Part shown: piece by piece, positions 1 through 9,074 of the stretch | Layout of the letters: every line of letters begins with the position of its first letter | Position numbering within the stretch: position 1 is the stretch's first letter | Source: an uncultured Oribacterium sp. | GTDB lineage: Bacteria > Bacillota > Clostridia > Lachnospirales > Lachnospiraceae | DNA: 56,509 bases | Direction: 5' to 3' | Assembly (NCBI GenBank): GCA_937927445.1 | Contig: CALAOB010000049.1 | Span: 1 to 56,509 of the forward strand | Notes under the pieces: generated by a model | What the model was told of the DNA's origin: nothing | The model's input: the letters and a program-made list of their open reading frames with translations, nothing else | The model's database searches: none | Position numbers and translations under genes: made by a program

Positions 1-196
1 GAGAGATAACACCAAGTGCCGCTAAGGGGACCCGGCTTGATTTCACACGGTCTCTACGTATGGTCTCCGTTGTCGCTCCTCCGGGGTCCGCGCTTTTTGA
101 TTCGATTATTGTAAGAACTTTGCTGCTATCATCTTCGGACGGCATATAGTATGATGGTTGATGTAGAATTGTGTTATTTTGAATCGGAGTTTTCAT
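1..196. other. Left-edge non-coding stretch
   Basis: No reading frame with a ribosome binding site is visible here. A GGACCC segment near position 30 can pair with GGGGTCC near position 85, which is followed by a short T stretch at about 95-99, so the tail of a terminator for a gene outside the window is possible. No convincing -35/-10 pair was found for the downstream gene. Confidence 0.35.
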
Positions 197-1081
197 ATGA
201 GAGTGAATAGAGTGTGTGCCGTGGCAGTGGTGATGTCTCTGGTGCTTGCGGGCGCGGTGCTGGCCGGGGTAAGTCCGGATGGCCGGGGTGGCGTGGCCTA
301 TACGGCGGTGTCGACGGGGATCAGTCCGGACGGAAAAGGCGGCGTGAGCTATGCTGCAACCTCGTCTGCACAGGGCGTGTCCCAGGCGTCGGCGGTGAGT
401 CCGGATGGACTGGGCGGAGTCGTCTATCACGCGCCGTCTTCCACTGGAACGAATACAGATCCGTATCTGAACAGCAGCAGTACGAATAATACCATGTACA
501 CAACGAACTATACCGGTACGACGGGTGGCTACTATGTAAATGGCGTGCTGTACAACACGATGAACCTCGGTCCGATGGCGGGAAACCAGGCGGCGGCGGG
601 ACTCGCGCAGGTGACGAATCCGTCGCAGATGAACCCGGCTGGAAATCATTACAGCTCGAGCTCGACGGTGATCAATACACGTCGTGTTGTGGCAAATACC
701 TACCTGAAGGACGGCTGGCAGTTCGAAAATAACGGGATGTGGTACCTCTATCCGGATGGCACCTATCCGGTCAGCTCCTGGCGCAGTATCGATGGGGCGA
801 ACTACCACTTTAACCAGGGCGGCTATCTCGAGGTGAATACCTGGATCTACGAGGCGAATGGTGCCTGGTATTATGTAGGTGCCGATGCGAAGATGGTTCG
901 CGGACTGCAGAATATCAGCGGCCGGCTCTACTATTTCGAGCCGAACAACGGACAGCTGCAGGGGCCGGGGCTTCTGCTCGCCGGTGACAGATACTACTAT
1001 GTAGGTCAGGATGGTGCATTGCTGCAGAATGCCTGGATCGGAAGCTTCTTTTTCGGAGCGGACGGTGCAAGAGTAAACTGA
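197..1081 (+). CDS. Secreted protein with C-terminal cell-wall-binding (CW_binding_1-like) repeats
   Basis: The ATG at 197 is preferred over an in-frame TTG at 179 because CGGAG lies 7 nt upstream of it. The N-terminus is a clear signal peptide: positive MRVNR, a hydrophobic stretch, then VLA-GVSPDG at the likely cleavage point. The mature protein opens with three copies of a short SPDGxGGVxY motif (about residues 26-85), followed by a Ser/Thr/Asn/Gly-rich linker. The last ~110 residues are aromatic- and Gly-rich repeats (GWQFENNGMWYLYPDG, NGAWYYVGADAKM, DRYYYVGQDGALL) of the type found in choline- or glucan-binding domains of Gram-positive surface proteins. No catalytic domain is visible, so an adhesin or wall-associated structural role is the best guess. 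The specific ligand is unknown. Confidence 0.75.
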   Translation: MRVNRVCAVAVVMSLVLAGAVLAGVSPDGRGGVAYTAVSTGISPDGKGGVSYAATSSAQGVSQASAVSPDGLGGVVYHAPSSTGTNTDPYLNSSSTNNTMYTTNYTGTTGGYYVNGVLYNTMNLGPMAGNQAAAGLAQVTNPSQMNPAGNHYSSSSTVINTRRVVANTYLKDGWQFENNGMWYLYPDGTYPVSSWRSIDGANYHFNQGGYLEVNTWIYEANGAWYYVGADAKMVRGLQNISGRLYYFEPNNGQLQGPGLLLAGDRYYYVGQDGALLQNAWIGSFFFGADGARVN

Positions 1082-1103
1082 CGAAACAGATGAGGCAGAA
1101 AGA

Positions 1104-2306
1104 ATGGACAGAGAATTAAAAGATCTGGATGATGTCGATAAGGCATTGGAGGAAAAACCAATCGAGGGCGTGATCGAGCGCAAGCGTGCGCGTCGTATTG
1201 CGAATATGCGGAAACGTCAGAAGCAGGAGCAGCTTCATGAGATGCTCGGTCTCCTGGGTATTCCGGCACTGGTGGTCGTACTGATCATCCTCATCCTGAT
1301 TCTGGATCGGAATCCGAAGAATCCGGATGTACAGGGTGGTGGGCTGCCGGTGGCCAGCTCTTCCGAACTTGAACACGCGGCGGGAGACGATGAGAGTGCA
1401 TCTGCCGGTATTGCCGACGGCAACGCTGGTGCCGATGAGGATGCCTCGCTGGTACGACAGTATAATGACGAGTATATGACGAAGCTCTTTCAGGATTACT
1501 TTAACGCACGTCTTCAGGGCGATACCGATACACTGTACCGCCTGACCGGCGTCACGAATCAGACCGAGGAGCAGACCGCGAGCCTTCAGAAGAAGCTGAA
1601 GACCCAGGCGGGCTACATCGAGGCGTACCAGGATATCCAGCAGTATGCGGTCGATGGACTCGAGAAGAATACGAAGCTCGTTTTCGTCACCTATAATGTG
1701 AAGTTCCGTCGGACCGATACGCTGGCCCCGGGCATCATGTACTGCTATGTGAAGGTCAACGATCAGAACAGCTTCGAGATCGTCGAGAATATGTCGCCGG
1801 AGCAGACGAAGTTCGTGAACAGCTACATCACGAATCACAGCGAGGTACAGGAGCTGATCAATGCGACCAACTCTCGTCTGCTGGAGGCCATCTCGAGCGA
1901 TCAGCGACTCGCGGTCATCTATGATGCCATCCAGAGCGGACGTATCTACACAGACTCGCAGGAAGAAATCGACAGCGAGGTTTCACTGATTTCTGTAGAG
2001 ACGGAGGCAGCCGTGACCGAGGCAGAAACCACGGCAGCGTCCGATGACGATGCGGCGGTAGAAGAGACGAAGTCGAACAGTAAGAAGAATTCGGATGAGA
2101 AGAGCGCGGAGAAGAGCACGACCGAGACGAAGAAGTCGGCGGAAACGACGAGCGCAGGTGAAACCATCTCCGAAAATAACGGCGCAAGCGGTAAGACAGA
2201 AACGACCGCAGCCGCTGCTTCCGGTGAGACCATCGCCGAGCCGGGCGCTGCAGATAACGCACCGGCAGGGGATGCCGTCATCTCCGACGACGGACCGGTC
2301 GGCTGA
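1104..2306 (+). CDS. Single-pass membrane protein of unknown function with acidic Ser/Thr/Ala-rich tail
   Basis: About 400 residues. A charged, Arg/Lys-rich cytoplasmic segment (residues 1-45, including ERKRARRIANMRKRQKQ) precedes one hydrophobic segment (about 50-68, LLGIPALVVVLIILILIL), giving an N-in topology. The extracytoplasmic part holds a folded region of about 160 residues (YNDEYMTKLFQDYFNARLQGD onward) resembling small NTF2-like or lipoprotein-associated domains of clostridial hypothetical proteins. The last ~110 residues are low complexity (Glu/Thr/Ser/Ala/Lys) and probably disordered. It starts 22 nt after the preceding wall-binding gene, so the two may form one unit. No function is assigned. 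Confidence 0.7.
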   Translation: MDRELKDLDDVDKALEEKPIEGVIERKRARRIANMRKRQKQEQLHEMLGLLGIPALVVVLIILILILDRNPKNPDVQGGGLPVASSSELEHAAGDDESASAGIADGNAGADEDASLVRQYNDEYMTKLFQDYFNARLQGDTDTLYRLTGVTNQTEEQTASLQKKLKTQAGYIEAYQDIQQYAVDGLEKNTKLVFVTYNVKFRRTDTLAPGIMYCYVKVNDQNSFEIVENMSPEQTKFVNSYITNHSEVQELINATNSRLLEAISSDQRLAVIYDAIQSGRIYTDSQEEIDSEVSLISVETEAAVTEAETTAASDDDAAVEETKSNSKKNSDEKSAEKSTTETKKSAETTSAGETISENNGASGKTETTAAAASGETIAEPGAADNAPAGDAVISDDGPVG

Positions 2307-2348
2307 ATGGTATATAAATGCAGCGTTACAATACGGGCAGGAGACACA

Positions 2349-2390
2349 GAGGGGCGGCAACGGAGTACTGTGCCTCCGTTGCCGCCCCTC
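2349..2390. repeat. Perfect 17-bp inverted repeat (hairpin)
   Basis: The arms 2349-2365 and 2374-2390 are perfectly complementary with an 8-nt loop. There is no T-tract after it, but a second hairpin with a short T stretch follows at 2418, so the pair may act together as transcription end and RNA-stabilising structure downstream of the 1104-2306 gene. Confidence 0.7.
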
Positions 2391-2417
2391 GGGTCCCCTG
2401 GGACGACTGTGACCAGG

Positions 2418-2450
2418 AATGGGCGAATGCATGTGCATTCGCCCATTTTG
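2418..2450 (+). terminator. Probable intrinsic terminator
   Basis: The arms 2418-2431 and 2434-2447 are complementary, and the 3' arm runs into TTTTG. It ends the two-gene unit upstream of queA. Confidence 0.6.
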
Positions 2451-2477
2451 TATGTGGAAGAAACCCGAAAGACGGGG

Positions 2478-2483
2478 TATAAT
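2478..2483 (+). promoter_or_regulatory. Candidate -10 element upstream of queA
   Basis: TATAAT lies 69 nt before the queA start, after the terminator region. The hexamer 17 nt upstream (TGGAAG) is a poor -35, so this is tentative. A small hairpin (GGTGC...GCACC) at 2496-2510 lies in the leader. Confidence 0.35.
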
Positions 2484-2551
2484 AATAAAGTTTATGGTGC
2501 GCTCTGCACCGCGTACATGTCGTGAGACAGCAGAAAAGGAGAAAACACAGC

Positions 2552-3781
2552 ATGGAAACTAAAGATTTTTATTATGACCTGCCGGAGGAGCTGATCGCGC
2601 AGGATCCGCTTGAGAAGCGCTCGGACAGCCGGCTTCTGGTGATGGACCGCTTCACCGGCGAGATCAATCACCGTCATTTTTATAACATCATCGACTATCT
2701 TCATAAGGGCGACTGCCTCGTCATCAACGACACAAAGGTCATCCCGGCACGTCTGCATGGCGAGAAGTCCGGTACCGGCGCGCATGTCGAGGTACTGCTC
2801 CTGCGTCGTCTCAGCACGACCGACTGGGAGTGCCTCGTCAAGCCGGGAAAGAAGCTCCGGAACGGTGCACGCGTCGAGTTCGGCGAGGGCCTGCTGAAGG
2901 GCGAGATCATCGACACCATCGATGACGGCAACCGCATCATCCACTTCGAGTTCGAGGGCATCTGGGAGGAGGTCCTCGACCGTCTCGGCGAGATGCCGAT
3001 CCCACCGTATATCCATCATCAGTTGAAGGAGAAGGCACGCTACAATACCGTCTATGCAAAGAATGACGGCTCTGCGGCAGCCCCGACCGCCGGCCTCCAC
3101 TGGACCGAGGAGCTGCTCGAGGCCGTGAAGGAGAAGGGCGTGGAGATCGCCCACATCACCCTGCATGTCGGCCTCGGCACCTTCCGTCCGGTCAAGGCGG
3201 ATAAGATCGAGGAGCATCACATGCACAGCGAGTACTACATCGTCGAGCAGTCGGAAGCTGACAAGATCAACCGCGCGCATGCAGAGGGCCATCGTGTCAT
3301 CTGCACCGGTACCACCAGCTGCCGTACCGTCGAGTCCGCCGCACTTCCGGACGGCACCATGCCGGCAACCTCCGGCTGGACCGATATCTTCATCTATCCG
3401 GGCTACCAGTTCAAGTGCATGGATGCGCTGATCACAAACTTCCATCTGCCGGAGTCCACGCTCGTGATGCTGGTCTCCGCCTTTACGAAACGGGAGCATG
3501 TGCTCCGCGCGTATAAGGTGGCCGTCCGTGAGAAGTACCGCTTCTTCAGCTTCGGCGATGCCTGCTTCTTCGCGGATCTCAGGAACGACGCACAGCTTCC
3601 GGCGGAGCTGGATCCAAACCGGAATCATGAATTCACCTTCCTTCCAGAGGACGCCGTCGCAGAGGTCGAGGGTATCCCTGGAAAGAGCTACAGCTGGCCG
3701 CTCGCAGCGGATGAAACGCCGCTCTGGAAGACAGCGGACGACGCAGCGGATGCGGATGATTCGAAGGAGAATGCGAGATGA
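2552..3781 (+). CDS. queA: S-adenosylmethionine:tRNA ribosyltransferase-isomerase
   Basis: QueA transfers and isomerises the ribosyl part of SAM onto 7-aminomethyl-7-deazaguanine in tRNA, making epoxyqueuosine, the penultimate step of queuosine synthesis. The start MeTKDFYYDLPEELIAQDPL and the motifs DCLVINDTKVIPARL, AAPTAGLHWTEELL and TLHVGLGTFRPV are characteristic. The ATG at 2552 has AAGGAG 10 nt upstream; an in-frame earlier start at 2522 has no comparable site. At 409 residues it is somewhat longer than the usual ~345 because of a tail after the conserved FGDACFF segment. The stop overlaps the start of the pseudouridine synthase gene (ATGA), so the two are translationally coupled. Confidence 0.95.
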   Translation: METKDFYYDLPEELIAQDPLEKRSDSRLLVMDRFTGEINHRHFYNIIDYLHKGDCLVINDTKVIPARLHGEKSGTGAHVEVLLLRRLSTTDWECLVKPGKKLRNGARVEFGEGLLKGEIIDTIDDGNRIIHFEFEGIWEEVLDRLGEMPIPPYIHHQLKEKARYNTVYAKNDGSAAAPTAGLHWTEELLEAVKEKGVEIAHITLHVGLGTFRPVKADKIEEHHMHSEYYIVEQSEADKINRAHAEGHRVICTGTTSCRTVESAALPDGTMPATSGWTDIFIYPGYQFKCMDALITNFHLPESTLVMLVSAFTKREHVLRAYKVAVREKYRFFSFGDACFFADLRNDAQLPAELDPNRNHEFTFLPEDAVAEVEGIPGKSYSWPLAADETPLWKTADDAADADDSKENAR

Positions 3782-4614
3782 GACTGAATAAGCGTTTATC
3801 AGAGCTCGGCGTCTGCTCCCGTCGTGAGGCGGATAAGCTGATCGCCGCCGGCCGTGTCACCGTCAATAAGAAGCCGGTCGAGCTCGGCCAGCAGGTGACC
3901 GAGGCAGACTCGATCGAGCTGGACGGGCAGTGCGTGAATCCGCATGCGCTGAACGCCAATGCAGGCAACCCGGAAGCACAGTACCTGCTCCATACAGAGT
4001 CGCGCCGGATGGCGAAGCGCTATGGCGAGCAGATCTCGACGGTGGGACAGGACTATGACCGCCCGGCACCGGTGCTGCTCGCGTACTACAAGCCGCGTGG
4101 CATCGTGTGTACGACGAGCGATAAGGATAAGGCACCGAACATCATCGAGGCCATCCATTATCATACGCGAGTGTATCCGATCGGCCGTCTCGATAAGGAG
4201 TCGGAGGGCCTCATCCTGCTGACAAACCAGGGCGAGCTCGTGAACCGGATCAACCGTGCACGGAATTATCATGAGAAGGAATACGTCGTGACGGTGGATA
4301 AGCCGTGCACGAAGGAGTTTCTGGACGGGCTCGCCGATGGTGTCGAGCTGAAGGAACTGCATACGGCGACCCGCCCGTGTGAGGTATGGCAGGATATGAC
4401 CAGACCGGCGAAACTCCGCCAGCAGGAGTTCCATATCGTGATCACGCAGGGCCTGAACCGGCAGATCCGCCGTATGTGCGCGGCCTTCGGCTATGAGGTG
4501 AAGAAGCTGAAGCGGATCCGGATCATGGACCTGACGCTTCATGGACTGAAGCCGGGACAGTACCGCGAGATCGAGCTGTCCGAGCTCGGCCTCCGGGAAG
4601 AGGATATGGAGTGA
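3778..4614 (+). CDS. rluF: 23S rRNA pseudouridine synthase, RluF-like (RsuA/RluB/E/F family)
   Basis: An N-terminal S4 RNA-binding domain (RLNKRLSELGVCSRREADKL) is followed by the RsuA-type catalytic domain with GRLDKESEGLILLTNQGE, where Asp139 is the expected nucleophile. The RNHEKEY-type segment (NYHEKEYVVTVDKP) and QGLNRQIRRMCAAFGYEVKKL resemble RluF, which modifies U2604 in 23S rRNA, more than RsuA or RluB. That subgroup call is a family judgement, not proof of the target base. About 35 residues between the S4 and catalytic domains (near residues 60-95) look like an insertion. It overlaps queA by 4 nt and ends 7 nt before ligA, so queA-rluF-ligA probably form one transcript. Confidence 0.8.
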   Translation: MRLNKRLSELGVCSRREADKLIAAGRVTVNKKPVELGQQVTEADSIELDGQCVNPHALNANAGNPEAQYLLHTESRRMAKRYGEQISTVGQDYDRPAPVLLAYYKPRGIVCTTSDKDKAPNIIEAIHYHTRVYPIGRLDKESEGLILLTNQGELVNRINRARNYHEKEYVVTVDKPCTKEFLDGLADGVELKELHTATRPCEVWQDMTRPAKLRQQEFHIVITQGLNRQIRRMCAAFGYEVKKLKRIRIMDLTLHGLKPGQYREIELSELGLREEDME

Positions 4615-4621
4615 ACGAACT

Positions 4622-6634
4622 ATGAGTGTTTCCCATGACGAAGAAAAGAATCAGAAGCTCGCGCGTATGAAGGAGCTTATCCGCACCCTGAATGAGGCTG
4701 CCCGCGTGTACTATGTGGATGGCAATGAGATCATGTCGAACCTGAGCTATGATCAGCTCTATGATGAGCTTGAGAAGCTCGAGCAGGAGACCGGTATGAT
4801 CCTCGGTGGATCGCCGACGCAGCGTGTCGGCTTCGAGGTGCTGTCGGAGCTTCCGAAGGAGCGTCACCCGAGCCCGATGCTGAGCCTTGACAAGACGAAG
4901 TCGGTCGACGAACTCGCCGCCTGGCTCGGGGAGAAGGAGGGCCTGCTCAGCTGGAAGATGGATGGACTTACGGTCGTCCTGAGCTATCATGCCGGCGAGC
5001 TGGTGAAGGCCGTGACCCGTGGAAACGGCGAAATCGGTGAAGTCATCACGCAGAACGCGCGGATGTTTGATAACGTTCCGACGAGGATTTCCTTCACCGG
5101 TGATCTGGTGCTGCGCGGCGAGGCCATCATCACCTATTCGGAATTTAAGAAGATCAACGAAACCATCGCAGATGCGGATGCGAAGTATAAGAATCCACGA
5201 AATCTCTGCTCCGGCTCGGTACGTCAGCTGGACCCGAAGGTGACGAAATCCCGTCATGTGAATCTGATGGCCTTCGCGCTCGTGAGCGCTGTGGATGCGC
5301 AGGGTGAGGCGGTGGATTTCCAGAACTCACGCGCGGCACAGTATGAATTCCTCCGGGCACAGGGCTTCGATGTCGTCGAGTATAAGCATGTGACGAAGGA
5401 TACGATCGCAGAAACGGTGCAGTGGTTCTCGGAGGCGATTCAGCATAACGATTTCCCGTCCGACGGCCTCGTGCTGATCTACGAGGACATCGCCTATGGG
5501 CTGAGTCTCGGACGCACCGCGAAGTTTCCGCGGAACGCCATCGCCTTCAAGTGGAGCGATGAGCAGGCAGAGACCGTCCTCCGCGAGGTGGAGTGGTCAC
5601 CGAGCCGTACCGGTCTCATCAATCCGGTCGCGATCTTCGATCCGGTCGAGCTGGAGGGGACGACGGTCAGCCGTGCAAGTCTTCATAATCTTTCCTACTG
5701 TGAGGAGCTCGCGCTCGGCATCGGGGACCGGATCACCGTCTATAAGGCGAACATGATCATCCCGCAGATCGCGGAAACCCGGACCCGCTCCGGGAATCTG
5801 AAGCCGGCTGCGGTCTGTCCGGTCTGCGGACAGCCGACGGAGATCCGCTCGGATAATGAGGCGAAGTTCCTGTACTGTCCGAATCCGGACTGTGCAGCGA
5901 AGAAGATCAAGAATTTCTCACTTTTCGTGAGCCGGGATGCACTGAACATCGAGGGCCTCAGCGAGCAGACACTGGAGAAGTTCATCGCGCAAGGCTTCAT
6001 CCACCACTACAGCGATATCTTCCATCTCGACCGTTATCGTGCCGAGATCGTGACGATGGAGGGCTTCGGTGAGAAGAGCTATGAGAATCTGATGGCAGCC
6101 ACGGAGCGCGCCCGCCATACGGAGCTTTACCGCGTCGTGTATGGCCTCGGGATCGCCGGCATTGGCCTCGCAAACGCGAAGGTCCTCTGCCGGCACTTCG
6201 GGGATGATTTCGCGAAGCTGCGGGCAGCGGGCGTGGAGGAGCTGAAGGAGGTGGACGGCATCGGCGCGGTGCTCGCAGAGAACCTCGTGCGCTACTTCCA
6301 GGATGCGGCGGCGATGAAGCAGGTGGACGCGCTGCTGCAGGACCTCGAGATCGAGAAGCGGACAGAAGACAGCACGACCGCGAAGACGATGGAGGGAAAG
6401 TCTGTCGTCATCACCGGCGCCCTCGAGCACTTCGGGAACCGGAAGGAGCTGCAGGCGCTGATCGAGCAGGCCGGCGGACGTGCGGCAGGCTCGGTATCCG
6501 CGAAGACGGCCTACCTCGTCAACAACGACATCACATCGACCTCCGGAAAGAACAAAAAGGCGAAGGAGCTCGGCGTTCCGATCGTCACCGAGGAGGAATT
6601 TCTCCGCATTCTGAAGGGCGAGGCAGACGCGTGA
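4622..6634 (+). CDS. ligA: NAD+-dependent DNA ligase LigA
   Basis: This is the essential replicative ligase that seals nicks with NAD+. Visible parts in order: an N-terminal Ia-type region; the nucleotidyltransferase core with active-site Lys112 in SWKMDGLTV; the OB region; a Cys4 zinc site (near C399, C402, C419, C424); HhH repeats (VVYGLGIAGIGLANA, VDGIGAVLAENL); and a C-terminal BRCT domain (KSVVITGALEHFGNRKEL). At 670 residues it is full length. The active-site motif KMDG departs slightly from the common KLDG or KIDG but keeps Lys and Asp-Gly. Confidence 0.95.
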   Translation: MSVSHDEEKNQKLARMKELIRTLNEAARVYYVDGNEIMSNLSYDQLYDELEKLEQETGMILGGSPTQRVGFEVLSELPKERHPSPMLSLDKTKSVDELAAWLGEKEGLLSWKMDGLTVVLSYHAGELVKAVTRGNGEIGEVITQNARMFDNVPTRISFTGDLVLRGEAIITYSEFKKINETIADADAKYKNPRNLCSGSVRQLDPKVTKSRHVNLMAFALVSAVDAQGEAVDFQNSRAAQYEFLRAQGFDVVEYKHVTKDTIAETVQWFSEAIQHNDFPSDGLVLIYEDIAYGLSLGRTAKFPRNAIAFKWSDEQAETVLREVEWSPSRTGLINPVAIFDPVELEGTTVSRASLHNLSYCEELALGIGDRITVYKANMIIPQIAETRTRSGNLKPAAVCPVCGQPTEIRSDNEAKFLYCPNPDCAAKKIKNFSLFVSRDALNIEGLSEQTLEKFIAQGFIHHYSDIFHLDRYRAEIVTMEGFGEKSYENLMAATERARHTELYRVVYGLGIAGIGLANAKVLCRHFGDDFAKLRAAGVEELKEVDGIGAVLAENLVRYFQDAAAMKQVDALLQDLEIEKRTEDSTTAKTMEGKSVVITGALEHFGNRKELQALIEQAGGRAAGSVSAKTAYLVNNDITSTSGKNKKAKELGVPIVTEEEFLRILKGEADA

Positions 6635-6724
6635 TGAGCGGCGGCTGCACGGCTGACCGTACGCAGGCGGCGTTCGGATTTGTGATGCAGCGCGAAATGA
6701 TTCTGCATGAAAGGGACAGACTGC

Positions 6725-7588
6725 ATGAATACTGACAATTATGATATTTATTTCCCACATCTCGGGATCGGCGTCGAGCATCTCGGAAACTCGATTTCCG
6801 TGTTCGGCTTCCGCATCGCCTACTACGGCATCATCATCGGCATCGGGATGCTGATGGGCGTGCTGATCGCGAGCTTCGATTACCGGCGGCGTGGGGAGAA
6901 GGTGGAGGACATCGAGGACCTCGCACTGTACAGCATCATCTTCGCGATTCTCGGTGCGCGGGCCTACTATGTCATCTTCGAGTGGGATTACTACTCACAG
7001 CATCTCGGGGAGATCCTCAACCTCCGGCAGGGCGGCCTCGCGATTTACGGCGGCATCCTGACCGGCATCCTCTGCTGCATGATTTTCTGCCATAAGCGGA
7101 AGGTGAAGTTCTTCTCCATCGCGGATTCCGCGGTGCTCGGGCTCCTCACGGGGCAGCTGATCGGCCGCTGGGGGAACTTTTTCAATGCAGAGGCCTTCGG
7201 CCGCTATACAGACTCACTGCTCGCGATGCGGATCAAGGAATCCATCGTGAATCCGAATATGCTGAACGAAAACGTGCTCACCCACGCGATCCGGCTCGGT
7301 GATCAGATGTTCATCCAGGTGCACCCGACCTTCTTTTACGAGTCGGTCTGGAACCTCTGCACCCTGATCTTCCTCCTGGTCACCGGTCCGAAGAAGAAGT
7401 TCACCGGTCAGGTATTCTGGGAGTACCTTATGTTCTACGGCATCGGCCGTTTCTGGATCGAGGGACTTCGGACGGATTCGCTGCTCCTCTGGGGCACGAA
7501 CATCGCCGTTTCGCAGGCCCTGTCGGGGGCACTCGCCGTACTCGGACTCGCGATGATCCTCCGCGGCGTGCGAAAGGCGAAGGGATGA
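6725..7588 (+). CDS. lgt: Phosphatidylglycerol--prolipoprotein diacylglyceryl transferase
   Basis: Lgt adds diacylglycerol to the lipobox Cys of prolipoproteins at the membrane. Several membrane segments are visible, with the family signature GRWGNFFNAEAFG and the conserved GGLAIYGGILTGIL loop, followed by HPTFFYES. The ATG at 6725 follows AAAGGGA at a suitable distance; the in-frame ATG at 6707 lacks one. Substrates in this window include the lipoprotein MetQ. It lies about 90 nt after ligA. Confidence 0.93.
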   Translation: MNTDNYDIYFPHLGIGVEHLGNSISVFGFRIAYYGIIIGIGMLMGVLIASFDYRRRGEKVEDIEDLALYSIIFAILGARAYYVIFEWDYYSQHLGEILNLRQGGLAIYGGILTGILCCMIFCHKRKVKFFSIADSAVLGLLTGQLIGRWGNFFNAEAFGRYTDSLLAMRIKESIVNPNMLNENVLTHAIRLGDQMFIQVHPTFFYESVWNLCTLIFLLVTGPKKKFTGQVFWEYLMFYGIGRFWIEGLRTDSLLLWGTNIAVSQALSGALAVLGLAMILRGVRKAKG

Positions 7589-7655
7589 TTACGCCGTAGG
7601 GCGGCTAAGCGGACACAGTACTGCGGGCCCGGAAAAGCCGGATAAAAGATCTGCG

Positions 7656-7684
7656 TTGTAAAGCGGATAGTTCTGGTTTATAAT
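7656..7684 (+). promoter_or_regulatory. Candidate sigma-A promoter for ychF
   Basis: TTGTAA (7656-7661) and a perfect TATAAT (7679-7684) are separated by 17 nt and lie about 100 nt before the ychF start. A small hairpin (GTGCT-AGCAC) follows in the leader. Confidence 0.65.
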
Positions 7685-7785
7685 AGCGGTGCTTTTTGAG
7701 CACATTTTAATCGATGGAACTGCGATCGACCTTCTCGGCACTGTCGGAAACGGGGATGCAGGGAAGAATAAAGGAGATTTAGATT

Positions 7786-8883
7786 ATGAAATTAGGTATC
7801 GTCGGACTGCCAAATGTCGGCAAGTCCACACTGTTTAACGCAATTACGAAGGCGGGCGCAGAGTCTGCCAACTACCCGTTCTGTACGATCGAGCCGAACG
7901 TCGGCGTCGTCGCTGTACCGGATGAGCGTCTTCAGAAGCTGGGCGCACTGTATAATACACAGAAGATCGTGCCGGCGGTGATCCAGTTCGTCGATATCGC
8001 AGGTCTCGTCAAGGGCGCTTCCAAGGGTGAGGGTCTCGGGAACCAGTTCCTGTCGAACATCCGTGAGACCGACGCCATCGTGCACGTCGTTCGCTGCTTC
8101 GATGATGACAACATCGTGCATGTCGATGGTTCCGTAGATCCGATTCGTGATATCGAGACCATCAACCTCGAGCTGATTTTCTCCGACCTCGATCTTCTCG
8201 ATCGTCGTCTCGCGAAGACGAAGAAGCTCGCGATGAACGATAAGGATGCGAAGGCGGAGTATGCGCTCCTCACCGAGCTCCACGATCACCTCGAGTCGGA
8301 TAAGCTGGCGATCAGCTTCGATGCCGGTGATGATGATAAGAACGCCTTCATTGACACCCTCGACCTCCTGACCCGTAAGCCGGTGATCTATGCAGCGAAC
8401 GTTTCCGAGGATTCCGTCGCTGACGATGGTGCGTCCAATGCATACGTCCAGAAGGTACGCGACTACGCGGCAGAGAACGGCTCCGGTGTCTTCGTGATTT
8501 CCGCCCAGATCGAGGAGGAGATATCCGAGCTCGAGGACGACGAGAAGGCAGAGTATCTCGAGTCCCTTGGTATGAACGAGTCCGGTCTCGACAAGATCGT
8601 GCGTGCCTCCTATGATCTGCTCGGCCTCATGTCCTTCCTCACCGCCGGTGAGAAGGAGACCAGAGCGTGGACCATCCGGAAGGGTACGAAGGCACCGCAG
8701 GCGGCCGGTAAGATCCACTCCGATTTCGAGCGTGGTTTCATCAAGGCCGAGGTCATCAACTACCAGGATCTTCTCGACTGCGGATCCATCGCAGCAGCAC
8801 GTGAGAAGGGCCTCGTCCGCATGGAGGGTAAGGACTACGTGATGCAGGACGGCGATGTCGTTGAGTTCCGCTTCAACGTATAA
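7786..8883 (+). CDS. ychF: Redox-regulated ATPase YchF (Obg-like OLA1 family)
   Basis: A ribosome-associated P-loop NTPase that prefers ATP. The Walker A motif is GLPNVGKSTLF, followed by ANYPFCTIEPNVGVV, the switch motif DIAGLVKGASKGEGLGNQFL, and a C-terminal TGS domain (TRAWTIRKGTKAPQAAGKIH ... VEFRFNV). 365 residues is the normal length. AAGGAG precedes the ATG. It appears monocistronic, with its own promoter and terminator. Confidence 0.95.
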   Translation: MKLGIVGLPNVGKSTLFNAITKAGAESANYPFCTIEPNVGVVAVPDERLQKLGALYNTQKIVPAVIQFVDIAGLVKGASKGEGLGNQFLSNIRETDAIVHVVRCFDDDNIVHVDGSVDPIRDIETINLELIFSDLDLLDRRLAKTKKLAMNDKDAKAEYALLTELHDHLESDKLAISFDAGDDDKNAFIDTLDLLTRKPVIYAANVSEDSVADDGASNAYVQKVRDYAAENGSGVFVISAQIEEEISELEDDEKAEYLESLGMNESGLDKIVRASYDLLGLMSFLTAGEKETRAWTIRKGTKAPQAAGKIHSDFERGFIKAEVINYQDLLDCGSIAAAREKGLVRMEGKDYVMQDGDVVEFRFNV

Positions 8884-8956
8884 TTCATATAGAAGGAAAC
8901 GTGCCGGCTGCCTCGTGCAGGCGTTTTGATACAGATCTTATATCATTATATAGAAG

Positions 8957-8987
8957 GAAGTCTCTCGTTCGAGAGGCTTCTTTTTTT
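8957..8987 (+). terminator. Intrinsic terminator after ychF
   Basis: GAAG-t-CTCTC pairs with GAGAG-g-CTTC around a GTTC loop, followed directly by seven T. It separates ychF from the dcw cluster. Confidence 0.85.
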
Positions 8988-9008
8988 CATTTATTACAGT
9001 ATCTTGCC

Positions 9009-9037
9009 TTGACACTAAACCCAAATTAGCGCATTAT
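9009..9037 (+). promoter_or_regulatory. dcw cluster promoter (mraZ promoter)
   Basis: A perfect TTGACA (9009-9014) with CATTAT 17 nt downstream (9032-9037), about 50 nt before mraZ. The MraZ operator repeats begin just past the -10, which fits autorepression. Confidence 0.7.
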
Positions 9038-9046
9038 TATGTCATG

Positions 9047-9074
9047 AAGTGGTAAGAAGTGGTAGAAAGTGGTA
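9047..9074 (+). promoter_or_regulatory. MraZ operator: three direct repeats AAGTGGTA at 10-bp period
   Basis: AAGTGGTA occurs at 9047, 9057 and 9067, exactly one helical turn apart, and an AAAGGGA-like degenerate fourth unit coincides with the ribosome binding site of mraZ. This matches the known arrangement in which MraZ binds several tandem GTGG-containing repeats ahead of its own gene. Confidence 0.8.
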
